A DNA stretch of 64,000 nucleotides from Flavobacteriaceae bacterium (GTDB lineage Bacteria; Bacteroidota; Bacteroidia; Flavobacteriales; Flavobacteriaceae), in assembly GCA_022425945.1 (NCBI GenBank), contig JAKMEK010000046.1, positions 1-64,000 of the forward strand, read 5' to 3'. The first letter of the stretch is position 1; each line of letters opens with the position of its first letter. This document shows, piece after piece, positions 21,869 to 31,277 of the stretch. The notes under the pieces were generated by a model. That model had not been told where the DNA came from. It saw nothing but the letters and a program-made list of their open reading frames with translations, and did not search any database. The position numbers were made by a program, and so were the translations under genes.

Positions 21869-22606
21869 TTAACAAAAGTCACGCTGACGAATTACTTCAT
21901 AGAGTACTGTCCCACATGCCACAGATACGTTCAATGATTCAATAGCGCCAACCATGGGTAATTTGGCTGTTTCGTCTAGCACTGCCAGGGTTCCCCGTGC
22001 AATTCCCTTTTCTTCAGACCCCATCACAAGCGCCAGGGGCCCATGTAATTTCTTTGAATATATTGCGTCCTCCGCCTTTTCGGTGATTCCAACGGTTTTG
22101 ATATCATTTGCCTGAAGTTGAAAAATAGCATCTTTTAGATGATCTACTTTGACCAAAGGAACCGTAAAGATTGCTCCCGCTGATGTTTTAATCGTATCAG
22201 ATGTTATTCGTGCACTACCAGTCTGCGGTAAAATAATTCCCTGTACACCTGTTGCAGAAGCTGTACGGATGATGGCACCAAGATTTCTTGTATCAGTAAT
22301 ATGGTCAAGTAAAAGAAAGAGAGGTGTTTTAGAGGCTACTAGCGCCTTTTCTATCATTTCCACTATGGGAACAAAGTCTATGGGAGAAATGGCCGCTATG
22401 GCACCCTGGTGGTTTTTTGCATTGAATCGATCCAGACGTTCTTTTGGTACATAGCTGTGTGCAATGTTCTGTTCACGAAGAAGGTATTCCAATTGTTTAA
22501 AGAGGGGACCACTTTGTCCCTTCAGTAGCCATACTTTTTCAATTGATTGTTGTGCTTCTATGCATTCTATAATGGCGCGTACGCCATAAATTTCTTGTTT
22601 CTCCAT
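21869..22606 (-). CDS. rlmB: 23S rRNA (guanosine-2'-O-)-methyltransferase RlmB (SpoU family)
   Basis: IYGVRAIIECIEA; LLLDHITDTRNLGAIIRTASATG; LVMGSEEKGIARGTL; ESLNVSVACGTVLYE. Confidence 0.93.
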   Translation of the reverse strand: MEKQEIYGVRAIIECIEAQQSIEKVWLLKGQSGPLFKQLEYLLREQNIAHSYVPKERLDRFNAKNHQGAIAAISPIDFVPIVEMIEKALVASKTPLFLLLDHITDTRNLGAIIRTASATGVQGIILPQTGSARITSDTIKTSAGAIFTVPLVKVDHLKDAIFQLQANDIKTVGITEKAEDAIYSKKLHGPLALVMGSEEKGIARGTLAVLDETAKLPMVGAIESLNVSVACGTVLYEVIRQRDFC

Positions 22607-22624
22607 GATTGTTTGTTACAGGGG

Positions 22625-22632
22625 CAAAAGTA
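22625..22632 (-). promoter_or_regulatory. Putative -7 box (TACTTTTG) for rlmB
   Basis: TAnnTTTG match 18 nt upstream of the ATG. Confidence 0.5.
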
Positions 22633-22681
22633 ACAAAAAAACAACGGAGTCTTGTTGCTGTTCCCAGCTTAGTATAAGGCA

Positions 22682-22714
22682 TAAAAAAAACCCGCCATAA
22701 AGGCGGGTTTTAAA
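22682..22714 (-). terminator. Intrinsic terminator of the second susCD unit
   Basis: AAAACCCGCC-ATAAA-GGCGGGTTTT, U run on minus strand. Confidence 0.88.
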
Positions 22715-22732
22715 GAATTTAGATGAACTATT

Positions 22733-24070
22733 TTAGAATAAATCAGTAGCATCAAAGAATTCTGGAAGTGGAGATGGCACATTAGAGTTTGTGTCAACCT
22801 CACTTTGTGGGTAAAGGAAACGTTGTGGGAATCCGTTAGCTGCAGTGCTTCCAGTTGTCTTGTTTGGTACACCAAGCATGTTGTTGGTTCTTCTCAAGTC
22901 ATGGAAAGTAACCAATTCACCAACTAAAGTGATGTATTTTTCTTCCATGATTTGCGTAAGAAGCGTAGCTCCAGTTGCTGTAGTTGCAGGGAATGAAGCA
23001 CCAAATTCAACAGCTAATTCAGCACGAACTGCATTAAGGTGTCCTTGTGCAGCTGTTTGGTCTGAACCATACTTCGCTTCAGCAAGAATCAATTGGTTCT
23101 CGTAGTAAGTAGCGATAGGCATAGAGCTTGTTTGAGAAAAACGTCCACCTACGTCAGTGTTAAGTAACGTACGGTAAGATGCTGAACCAGGTGTTCCTTC
23201 AGGAAGGAAGTAGCTTGCGTAACGTGCAGAATCACCAGGAGTAGTCAAGTTTCTCGCTACTGTTCCGTCTAGCAAGTTAGCTAAGTGAGAATCTGTAGCA
23301 ACTAGGTAATCTTGTCTTTCATCTACCACAAACTGGTAAAACAAGTTTCTGTTTTCCTGAGAAGTTCCGTGTTGAGTAACAAGGTCATTTGCTCGTGAAG
23401 AGATTCCTTGGTTAGCATGAGAAATAGCAGCTCCTGTGTTTCCAACAGACAAGCTATAACGTGCAGCAAGTGTGTGACCTGCTTCAGCCCAAGTTCCACC
23501 CGATAAACGAGATCCACCGTATCCAGCAGCAATTGTTGCTGAACCTACATCTTGAATACCTGACTCAATAATTGCAATACCACCATTCACAACGCTTGCT
23601 TGACTATCGTAAGCAGGCTCTGCAAATTCATTTGGATTTACTGACTCGCTGAAAGGAACTGCACCATAGAGCAATGCCATGTCTGCGTATAAACTTCCTT
23701 GAACAATCTTCGCAACTCCTCTTACAAGAGCAGAAGCATTCTCATCATTGATGATGATCTGTGCAGCGTTGATTCCAGAAATGTAAGTATCACCCCACAT
23801 GTCATTGTAGTTAGCACGGTTAGGAGAGTAGGTGTTTAAGGTCAAGTATTGACGGTCACCACCACTCATTTGGTTGCTAAATACAGCACCATAACGAGCA
23901 TTGTTACTTCCCATGTGTTGCATGATTGCCAATTGAACTTGACCAATGATAAGGTCAGAAGATGCAACGACAAATGCATTTGGACTTTCATTTAAGTCTT
24001 CTGTATAGCTTTCACAACTAGAAACGGCTAGTGCTGCGAAAACAGGTAATAATAATTTATATATTTTCAT
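22733..24070 (-). CDS. SusD/RagB-like lipoprotein (SusD-like_2 type)
   Basis: Lipobox LAVSSCESYTEDLNESPNAF; NYNDMWGDTYISGINAAQIII; C-terminal FPQRFLYPQSEVDTNSN. Confidence 0.9.
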   Translation of the reverse strand: MKIYKLLLPVFAALAVSSCESYTEDLNESPNAFVVASSDLIIGQVQLAIMQHMGSNNARYGAVFSNQMSGGDRQYLTLNTYSPNRANYNDMWGDTYISGINAAQIIINDENASALVRGVAKIVQGSLYADMALLYGAVPFSESVNPNEFAEPAYDSQASVVNGGIAIIESGIQDVGSATIAAGYGGSRLSGGTWAEAGHTLAARYSLSVGNTGAAISHANQGISSRANDLVTQHGTSQENRNLFYQFVVDERQDYLVATDSHLANLLDGTVARNLTTPGDSARYASYFLPEGTPGSASYRTLLNTDVGGRFSQTSSMPIATYYENQLILAEAKYGSDQTAAQGHLNAVRAELAVEFGASFPATTATGATLLTQIMEEKYITLVGELVTFHDLRRTNNMLGVPNKTTGSTAANGFPQRFLYPQSEVDTNSNVPSPLPEFFDATDLF

Positions 24071-24080
24071 AGTTTATTTT

Positions 24081-27000
24081 TTAAAATCCAATTCTTAGTG
24101 TAGTCAAAATTGAGCGTGTTCCAGGATTACTGAAATACTCTAAACCTCTACCTCTTGAAGCACCAGTTAGGTTGTTTTCAGGATCAAATCCTTCAATACC
24201 TGTCCAAGTAAACAAGTTTCTTCCAGATAAAGAAAGAGATAAAGTACTTAAGTTAAGGTTTTCGATAACTGACTGGTCGAACTTGTAGTTCAATGTAACT
24301 TCTCTTAGTTTAACCCAAGATCCATCCATGATGAAGTTTTCACTTACATCACCAAATCCACCACCATTAGATGTGTTCCATCTGTGGTCAATGGCAACTG
24401 GACCAGCACCAAAGTCAGCAATTTTCCCACGGAAAGAAGCTCCATTTGGAATAGATTCTCCTGCACTGTTTACAATAGCACCACCCGTATTGTTTACTGA
24501 AGTAGCTGCTGTGTCAGCATGGATACCGAAGTAAGTCATTACCCCATAAGTACCATTCCAAAGGTCATTTCCTTGAGATGTTTCGAACAATGTGCTAAAC
24601 GATAAGTTTTTGTAGTCAATGTTGAAACCAAGTCCTGCACGGTAGTCAGGGTTAGGATCACCTACACCAATCTTCTTCTCAGAAGCTGCATTTGGGAATC
24701 CATTTGCATTGGTTACAAAGTTACCTGCTGCATCTCTTTCATAAACACCACCTCTAAGCACTCCGTAAGGATGTCCTTCAGCAATACCAGAAGAAGTAGA
24801 TGTAAATCCGTTAAGGATGAAGTAAGAACTTCCACCTAGGTCATCTACATTGTTTTTGTTAGATGTAAAACTACCACTAATCGATGCGTTCAAGTCAGCA
24901 CCTCTAATTAGATCATAGCTGAAGTCAACCTCTAAACCTTTGTTTGAGATTTTAGCTGCATTCTGTAAAGAAGAAGAGAAACCAGAAGAAGGAACCGTAG
25001 GTAAAGCTAAGATTACATCTTCAGTAGCGTTGCTGTAGTAGGTAGCTCCAAGAGATAATCTACTGTCAAACATACGCGTATCGAAACCAATTTCGAATTC
25101 TCTTTTTCTTTCTTCTTTTAAGTCTGGGTTACCACGTGTAGAAGACTGTGTAAATGGATTCCCGTATAAAGAACCATCTAAACCATCACCCCATGAAGAA
25201 CCAATTCCTCCAGGACCATATACTGTAGAAGTTGCATAAGGACTAGCCTCAATACCTACTTCCCCATAAGATAATCTGAATTTACCGAAGTTTAAGAAGT
25301 CAGCATTTACTAGGTCTGTAAATTTATATCCCACAGATGCACTTGGGTAGAAAATTGTTCCAGCTCCTGGCAATGTAGAAACTGTTTCCCCACGTCCTGT
25401 AAATTCTAACAATAAGTTTTTGTAAACTTCAAGGTTAATGATTCCGTATACACCATTCTTTCTTGTCAAGCTAGTGAATCCAGAAGGAGTAGAGTTTAAA
25501 CCAGTTGTGTTACCAGGGTTCAAGAAAATTTGATCTGGGTTAGTGAAACTAGCTTCAAAAGCACTTAATCTTCTGTAAGAATTTTCAAATGCTTGGTAAC
25601 CTACTACGTAGTTAAGTGCAATGTTAGAGTTGATTGCGCTGTCACCAGAAACAAACACGTTAATCTGTGTATTTTTTTCAGTGATGCGGTCTTCTTCCCA
25701 CTGACCATTGTTTCCGTCACCGGCAGAACCTGCAGGCATGTAGTCAGTTCTGTTGTCTTGGTAAAAGTCAGTACTGTAACGAGCAACAAGTGTCATGTTA
25801 TCATTAATGTCATAGTTTACTTCAGGAGCAAAGATGAAACGATCAACTGTGTTGATGTTTTGCTGCTGATTCAACGTCCATAATGGATTGTTGTATACTG
25901 GAGCAGTATAGTTAAATGATCCAGAAGCATTGTCAAAAGTTCTGTACGATCCCATTGGGCGACGGTAACTTCTGTGAGAATTTGGTGTAACAGAAGTAAC
26001 ACCACTACGAATGCTGTAGTTGGTACCTTGCCAGTCTCTGATATCAAAGTCAGGAGATGTTCTTAGGTAACCTAAGTAAAGACCATTTAAGTTAGATCCT
26101 GTTTGTACACGATTAGAGTCAATAGTAGTGTACGAAGAAGAAATCTTGAATAATAACTTGTCAGTTGCCTGAGTTGTATTGTTCAATTTTAAAGTAGTTC
26201 TAACGTAGTCAGAGTTTCCTTTCATGATACCATCTTGGTCAAAGTTTGACATAGAAAGGTATGTTCTGTTGTTATCTCCAGTGTAAGAAAAGTTTACAGA
26301 GTTTTCATAAGTGTATCCGTTTCCGAATACTGCATCTCTGTTAGACTGGTTGTAGATCGTCTTGTTGTTTTTGCTTGTGATGCTTCCGATTTGTCTCCCG
26401 TCAGGAGTTTCGAAGTATCCACCAGACATGTCATAAGTGTCAGCTCCACCAGAACGTAAAGCGATTTCATCACCATACGATACAGAAGTAGACTGGTTGT
26501 ATGCACCACCTCCAACTGGAGTAGTCCAAATACCTTGTCCAAACGTAGATTGCTTTTCCCACTCTGCATTGATTTGATCAACAGAAAGTGAAGACTTTAC
26601 ATTTACACTCCATCCTTTAGTTTCAGAAGAACCTCTTTTCGTTTCAATAACCAATACCCCATTCGCAGCACCAGTACCGTAAATTGCAGCAGCAGAAGCT
26701 CCTTTAATTACTGTTACAGAAGCGATGTCATCTGGGTTGATGTCATTTAAACGCGATTGTTGTACAACTCCAGAAGTTGAACCTCCAATGTTTGCGTTAG
26801 AGATAATTGCACCGTCTAATACAATTAAAGGAGAGTTGTCTCCATTAATCGTGTTTTGACCACGAATTTGAATGTATGCTCCAGAACCTGGGTCACCTGA
26901 GTTACGCGTAATGTTTACCCCTGATGATTTTCCAGAAAGTCCTTGAAGAACTCCAGATTCACCAGAACGTTGTAATTGCTCAACTTCAACCTTGGTTGTA

Positions 27001-27353
27001 GAAGACAAATCATCATCTTTCTTCTTTTCCAAACCTAAAGCAGTAAGAACTACCTCGTCAAGTTGGTTATCAGATTCCAAAGAAACGTTAACTGAATCAG
27101 CAGATCCAACCGTTTGCTCTGACGTCTTGTAACCGATAAAGCTGATTTCGAGTACAGCTCCTTCAGCAACCTGAATAGAGAAGTTTCCGTCAAAATCAGT
27201 GCTAACACCATTGCTGGTGCCTTGTTCTACAACAGATGCACCAGGAAGTGGAATACCACTGTCATCTGTTACTACACCTGTTACTGTTTTTTGAGCCAAA
27301 GCCGTAAATGCAATAAGCATCATAGCTGAGGTCATTAGAAATAGTTTTTTCAT
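24081..27353 (-). CDS. SusC/RagA-family TonB-linked outer membrane transporter
   Basis: KTVTGVVTDDSGIPLPGASVVEQGTSNGVSTDFDGNF; DEVVLTALGLEKKKDD; VIKGASAAAIYGTGAANGVLVIETKRG. Confidence 0.96.
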   Translation of the reverse strand: MKKLFLMTSAMMLIAFTALAQKTVTGVVTDDSGIPLPGASVVEQGTSNGVSTDFDGNFSIQVAEGAVLEISFIGYKTSEQTVGSADSVNVSLESDNQLDEVVLTALGLEKKKDDDLSSTTKVEVEQLQRSGESGVLQGLSGKSSGVNITRNSGDPGSGAYIQIRGQNTINGDNSPLIVLDGAIISNANIGGSTSGVVQQSRLNDINPDDIASVTVIKGASAAAIYGTGAANGVLVIETKRGSSETKGWSVNVKSSLSVDQINAEWEKQSTFGQGIWTTPVGGGAYNQSTSVSYGDEIALRSGGADTYDMSGGYFETPDGRQIGSITSKNNKTIYNQSNRDAVFGNGYTYENSVNFSYTGDNNRTYLSMSNFDQDGIMKGNSDYVRTTLKLNNTTQATDKLLFKISSSYTTIDSNRVQTGSNLNGLYLGYLRTSPDFDIRDWQGTNYSIRSGVTSVTPNSHRSYRRPMGSYRTFDNASGSFNYTAPVYNNPLWTLNQQQNINTVDRFIFAPEVNYDINDNMTLVARYSTDFYQDNRTDYMPAGSAGDGNNGQWEEDRITEKNTQINVFVSGDSAINSNIALNYVVGYQAFENSYRRLSAFEASFTNPDQIFLNPGNTTGLNSTPSGFTSLTRKNGVYGIINLEVYKNLLLEFTGRGETVSTLPGAGTIFYPSASVGYKFTDLVNADFLNFGKFRLSYGEVGIEASPYATSTVYGPGGIGSSWGDGLDGSLYGNPFTQSSTRGNPDLKEERKREFEIGFDTRMFDSRLSLGATYYSNATEDVILALPTVPSSGFSSSLQNAAKISNKGLEVDFSYDLIRGADLNASISGSFTSNKNNVDDLGGSSYFILNGFTSTSSGIAEGHPYGVLRGGVYERDAAGNFVTNANGFPNAASEKKIGVGDPNPDYRAGLGFNIDYKNLSFSTLFETSQGNDLWNGTYGVMTYFGIHADTAATSVNNTGGAIVNSAGESIPNGASFRGKIADFGAGPVAIDHRWNTSNGGGFGDVSENFIMDGSWVKLREVTLNYKFDQSVIENLNLSTLSLSLSGRNLFTWTGIEGFDPENNLTGASRGRGLEYFSNPGTRSILTTLRIGF

Positions 27354-27506
27354 ATGTATATATATAGTTAATAATGCCCCGAATTTAACGCTTTTCTGCC
27401 ATATGTTAAAGAAATATTAAAATTTTTATAACAACAGCATGGGAAAAAGGCTAAAAAGTAAGAGAATGCTTGGTCTATTTTCCCGCAAACACTCTGTTTT
27501 ATTGGG

Positions 27507-28211
27507 TTATTCTTCCAATTTTTGGAACAATTCGATCAGTGCATCTGCAGTTCTAATTCGTCTAAATTGTTTCTTTAATTGATCCAATTTTGCTTGGTGA
27601 TTGGGGGAGAGGTAGGCACGAATACTCTTGGTTTTTAAATCAAATTCTTGTGGAATATCTCCCTCTTTTTTTAGGTAATAGGTGGTTGCTTCAATAAAAC
27701 GTGGAGGAATGTCTTTGTCTAGAGAGGAAGTTGCCTTACGTCCTTCTGTAAGCACCTTTTGTTCTCGTGTGTACAGAAGGTATTTTTTTCCAGGGTGAAC
27801 TAACACAAGATAGCCTTCTTCTTTTTTGCCTGTCTTCGACCTGAATTGATTGTATTGGTAGGCTTTCCCATCGAAAGTAGCACGAATATTTTTTTCTTTG
27901 AGCAGGGCTTCATCTGCAGTTTTTTGGCTTGGATTTTCCGCAATTTCAATTTCATCATTATAGCCGTTGTAGCGCAGCCATAATCGCGCTGTCGCTTCTT
28001 CTCCTTCACGTTCTATTTTGGCTTCACTAAATTGATCATTGAAATAAGGACTGCCCTTTATGGTAGAAATATCGAGTTTGGACTGATTCGCTTTTTGGGT
28101 CATTATTTTAACCGTTTCAAAGCTGATGGAGTTGTTTAAATTGAGATTGGTTTGGCCAGCGAGCGAAACACTAAATAGTAAGAACAGGAGTAAACGTGTA
28201 GATGATTGCAT
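27507..28211 (-). CDS. Conserved hypothetical secreted protein (start moved from 28328 to ATG at 28211)
   Basis: Signal peptide MQSSTRLLLFLLFSVSLAGQ at the corrected start; no recognised domain. Confidence 0.7.
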   Translation of the reverse strand: MQSSTRLLLFLLFSVSLAGQTNLNLNNSISFETVKIMTQKANQSKLDISTIKGSPYFNDQFSEAKIEREGEEATARLWLRYNGYNDEIEIAENPSQKTADEALLKEKNIRATFDGKAYQYNQFRSKTGKKEEGYLVLVHPGKKYLLYTREQKVLTEGRKATSSLDKDIPPRFIEATTYYLKKEGDIPQEFDLKTKSIRAYLSPNHQAKLDQLKKQFRRIRTADALIELFQKLEE

Positions 28212-28214
28212 GAT

Positions 28215-28222
28215 CAAAGTTA
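28215..28222 (-). promoter_or_regulatory. Putative -7 box (TAACTTTG) for the secreted hypothetical protein
   Basis: TAnnTTTG 3 nt from the ATG. Confidence 0.45.
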
Positions 28223-28285
28223 CGAAAAAGAGTGTTAGCTGTGCATAATTTGTTCTTTTAGCAAGGGCACTCAGCCCGCTTATTT

Positions 28286-28293
28286 TATCTTTG
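28286..28293 (+). promoter_or_regulatory. Putative -7 box (TATCTTTG) for pabB
   Basis: TAnnTTTG 4 nt from the ATG. Confidence 0.45.
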
Positions 28294-28297
28294 CGCC

Positions 28298-29287
28298 ATG
28301 ATTGATCTAGAAACGATGTCTTCATCAATGTTTATTGATAAAGTAAACCAATTCGCTTCCAACAAAGAACCTTTTTTCTTTCTCATCGACTTTGAAAAGA
28401 AAAAGCCCTTATTGTACTCTCCTGAAGAGGCGTTAGCGTGCGGAATATTGTTTAATGTAAACGGATCAGCTAATCATCCGCAAGACAATCCTGTAGATTT
28501 CAATAGTAAGGTCAATATTGATCCCGTTGCATTTAACCAATACCGGTCGGCTTTTGAAACCGTTCAGCAGCACCTCAATAAGGGGGATAGCTATTTGGTG
28601 AATTTGACTTTCCCCTCCAAAATTACCCTTGATACAAGTTTAGAGAATCTTTTTCACAGGGCGAAAGCACCCTATCGTTTGTGGGTAAAAGACAGGCTCT
28701 TGAGCTATTCGCCAGAATGTTTTATTAAGATCATCAACGGCCAGCTCTTTTCTTATCCAATGAAAGGAACCATCGACGCCAGTCATCCACAAGCTAGAGA
28801 AACCTTGTTGGGGAACCCCAAAGAGTTGTGGGAGCATAGCACCATCGTTGATTTGATTCGAAATGATCTTTCTCAGTTTGCGCGTGAGGTTAAAGTAAAT
28901 AAGTTTAGGTATGTTGATCGTATACGTCACCGCGAAAAAGCATTGCTGCAGGTTAGTTCAGAAATAGAAGGTCGATTACCCTTGCATTGGCAAAAAAAAT
29001 TGGGAGAAATCATTTGGGATTTATTGCCTGCGGGGTCTATTTCGGGAGCCCCAAAGCCCAAAACAATTGACATCATTCAATCGGTAGAAGCAGGCGAACG
29101 TGGCTATTATACTGGGGTGTATGGTTACTTTGACGGTGAAAACCTTGACTCTGCTGTGGCCATTCGTTACATTGAACAACGTAAAAACGATTTTTACTAT
29201 TGGAGTGGGGGAGGAATCACCGCCTACAGCTCCCTTGAAGAAGAATACCAAGAATTAAAGGACAAGATTTATGTACCCACTGGTTGA
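28298..29287 (+). CDS. pabB: Aminodeoxychorismate synthase component I / chorismate-binding protein
   Basis: YSPECFIKIINGQLFSYPMKGTIDAS, EHSTIVDLIRNDLS, PAGSISGAPKPKTIDIIQSVEAGERGYYTGVYGYFDG. Confidence 0.92.
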   Translation: MIDLETMSSSMFIDKVNQFASNKEPFFFLIDFEKKKPLLYSPEEALACGILFNVNGSANHPQDNPVDFNSKVNIDPVAFNQYRSAFETVQQHLNKGDSYLVNLTFPSKITLDTSLENLFHRAKAPYRLWVKDRLLSYSPECFIKIINGQLFSYPMKGTIDASHPQARETLLGNPKELWEHSTIVDLIRNDLSQFAREVKVNKFRYVDRIRHREKALLQVSSEIEGRLPLHWQKKLGEIIWDLLPAGSISGAPKPKTIDIIQSVEAGERGYYTGVYGYFDGENLDSAVAIRYIEQRKNDFYYWSGGGITAYSSLEEEYQELKDKIYVPTG

Positions 29288-29861
29288 ATCCATCAAAGCC
29301 GAAAACGGAGCGTTTTTCCTGCTCGACTATCATCAAGATCGTTTGGAGCGCACTTTTCATGCCGTCTATAAAAGTTCCTGTCCTTGGCAATTAGTAACTA
29401 TCCTCCCGCAAGCTCCTTCTCAAGGCTTGTTCAAAGTACGTTTTTTGTATAATGCTACTGACTTTTCCATCGAGCTGTTGCCCTATGTAGCCAAACAAAT
29501 TAGGACCTTGAAGTTGATCGAAATAGGCGACTATACTTACCCGCACAAATGGACCGATCGGTCTATAATTAATGCAGCCTTTGCCCAAAGAGGAAATTGT
29601 GACGATGTTTTGATGACCAAAAATGGCTTGCTGACCGATGCTTCGTACGCCAACATTGTTTTATTTAACGGCAGCAAATGGGTTACCCCAGAAAAGCCTC
29701 TGTTTGAAGGAGTGCAACGCAGTTATCTCTTGGACCATAAGAAAATCAAAACAGCTACCATTGCGACAACAGCTCTTTCTAACTACCAAAGCTTTCAATT
29801 GATCAATGCGATGAATTCCTTTGATGTAAAGAGCAAAACATCCTTAAATTTAGTGGTGTAA
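29271..29861 (+). CDS. pabC: Aminotransferase class IV, probable aminodeoxychorismate lyase
   Basis: Overlaps pabB by 17 nt; DVLMTKNGLLTDASYANIVLFNGSKWVTPEKPLFEGVQRSYLL. Confidence 0.85.
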   Translation: MYPLVESIKAENGAFFLLDYHQDRLERTFHAVYKSSCPWQLVTILPQAPSQGLFKVRFLYNATDFSIELLPYVAKQIRTLKLIEIGDYTYPHKWTDRSIINAAFAQRGNCDDVLMTKNGLLTDASYANIVLFNGSKWVTPEKPLFEGVQRSYLLDHKKIKTATIATTALSNYQSFQLINAMNSFDVKSKTSLNLVV

Positions 29862-29864
29862 AAA

Positions 29865-29890
29865 AACCCCACCAGTTGGTGGGGTTTTAA
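29865..29890. terminator. Terminator after pabC
   Basis: AACCCCACCA-GT-TGGTGGGGTTTT perfect stem. Confidence 0.88.
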
Positions 29891-29907
29891 ATTGAAAAAC
29901 CATACCA

Positions 29908-30066
29908 CTAATAGCTTCTTCCCAACAATTCTGTTGTGCTGAAAAACTCCGGTAGGGGCAGTCCAGTTTCGTAGTTAACGGTATCTGTAATTGTTTTTTG
30001 TTGTGCCCAGACCAGTTGAAGGGTGAGCAATCCCAGCAGGGACTACAAGAAATAACTTTTCTTGAT
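29908..30066 (-). pseudogene. Decayed SusC-like N-terminus joined in frame to a SusD-like C-terminus
   Basis: Minus-strand reading frame: IKKSYFL*SLLGLLTLQLVWAQQKTITDTVNYETGLPLPEFFSTTELLGRSY*; start codon position is ATC, a TAG lies in the signal peptide. Confidence 0.6.
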
Positions 30067-30137
30067 GGTTAAGTTAATTTTAAGACTAGTTGGCACTAAA
30101 CTCTTAATTATTTGTTAATAGCAAGTTGAGGCGGAAA

Positions 30138-30158
30138 GTGAATTTGAGGAAAATTCAC
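30138..30158. repeat. Perfect inverted repeat GTGAATTT-gagga-AAATTCAC
   Basis: 8-bp stem, 5-nt loop in the non-coding region upstream of rpsL. Confidence 0.75.
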
Positions 30159-30170
30159 AAAAAAGAGAGT

Positions 30171-30195
30171 AAAATGTGTTGAAAAAACACATTTT
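30171..30195. repeat. Perfect inverted repeat AAAATGTGTT-gaaaa-AACACATTTT
   Basis: 10-bp stem, 5-nt loop. Confidence 0.75.
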
Positions 30196-30318
30196 TACTA
30201 ACTATATTAATCTGGCCAAAATGAAGGAGTTTTTTGATGGAAATTGAAAAGCATCGAAGCCTTAGCGCCTTGGGAGATAAAAAAAAGTGAATTCATCAGA
30301 TTTTTTGTAGAAAATCGA

Positions 30319-30349
30319 TTGGAAAAGAAGAATAAAGTTGTTACATTTG
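30319..30349 (+). promoter_or_regulatory. Bacteroidota-type promoter for the ribosomal super-operon (TTG-N20-TACATTTG)
   Basis: TTG 30319-30321, 20-nt spacer, TACATTTG 30342-30349; matches the TTG-N17-23-TAnnTTTG consensus. Confidence 0.7.
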
Positions 30350-30382
30350 CAGCCCTTAAAAATGGGAATTTAAACAATTTGT

Positions 30383-30757
30383 ATGCCAACTATTGCACAA
30401 TTAGTACGAAAAGGAAGAGTCACACTCGCCAAGAAGAGTAAATCGGCTGCTTTGGATTCGTGTCCACAACGACGAGGTGTATGTACGCGAGTATATACCA
30501 CTACGCCTAAAAAACCGAACTCCGCGATGCGTAAAGTAGCGCGTGTTCGATTGACCAATGGTAAAGAGGTCAACGCGTATATCCCCGGAGAAGGACACAA
30601 CCTCCAAGAACACTCGATAGTATTGGTACGTGGCGGAAGAGTTAAAGATTTACCAGGAGTTCGTTACCACATCGTAAGGGGAGCCCTAGACACCGCAGGT
30701 GTAGAAGGCCGCTTACAACGTCGATCGAAGTACGGCGCAAAACGACCAAAAAAGTAA
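30383..30757 (+). CDS. rpsL: 30S ribosomal protein S12
   Basis: [12 protein letters not shown]...[60 protein letters not shown]. Confidence 0.99.
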   Translation: MPTIAQLVRKGRVTLAKKSKSAALDSCPQRRGVCTRVYTTTPKKPNSAMRKVARVRLTNGKEVNAYIPGEGHNLQEHSIVLVRGGRVKDLPGVRYHIVRGALDTAGVEGRLQRRSKYGAKRPKK

Positions 30758-30779
30758 ATCCTCTCGCAAAAATTAAACA

Positions 30780-31256
30780 ATGAGAAAAAGACAAGCAAAA
30801 AAGCGTCCATTACTCCCAGATCCAAAGTTTAACGACCAGCTCGTTACCCGCTTTGTGAACATGTTGATGTGGGACGGAAAAAAATCAGTTGCCTTTCAAA
30901 TTTTCTACGACGCTATGGCGATTGTAGAGGAACGCAACCAAGACGAAGAAAAAACACCTGTCGAAATTTGGAAAGATGCCCTTTCGAATGTTATGCCCCA
31001 TGTTGAGGTGCGTAGCCGTCGTGTAGGAGGAGCTACCTTCCAGATTCCGATGCAAATTCGTCCAGACAGAAAAGTATCACTCGCCATGAAATGGATGATC
31101 AGTTTTGCGCGCAAGCGTAACGAGAAGTCCATGGCCCTTCGATTAGCCAATGAAGTATTAGCAGCGGCAAAAGAAGAAGGAGCAGCAGTGAAGAAACGTG
31201 TTGATACGCACAAGATGGCTGAAGCCAACAAAGCATTCTCACACTTTAGATTTTAA
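30780..31256 (+). CDS. rpsG: 30S ribosomal protein S7
   Basis: [30 protein letters not shown]. Confidence 0.99.
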   Translation: MRKRQAKKRPLLPDPKFNDQLVTRFVNMLMWDGKKSVAFQIFYDAMAIVEERNQDEEKTPVEIWKDALSNVMPHVEVRSRRVGGATFQIPMQIRPDRKVSLAMKWMISFARKRNEKSMALRLANEVLAAAKEEGAAVKKRVDTHKMAEANKAFSHFRF

Positions 31257-31277
31257 TAACAGTCTACTGACATTATC

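Noticed and set aside
25593-25883. ORFs 25593..25883 + and 25604..25789 - within the second susC
   Set aside because: Alternate-frame shadows of a convincing 1090-aa SusC CDS.
29894-30066. Treating the 29908-30066 frame as a functional small secreted protein
   Set aside because: The start position is ATC and a TAG interrupts the signal peptide, so a pseudogene/deletion scar is the better explanation.
30244-30441. 65-aa ORF upstream of rpsL
   Set aside because: Spans the TTG-N20-TACATTTG promoter and overlaps rpsL out of frame; not credible as a protein.
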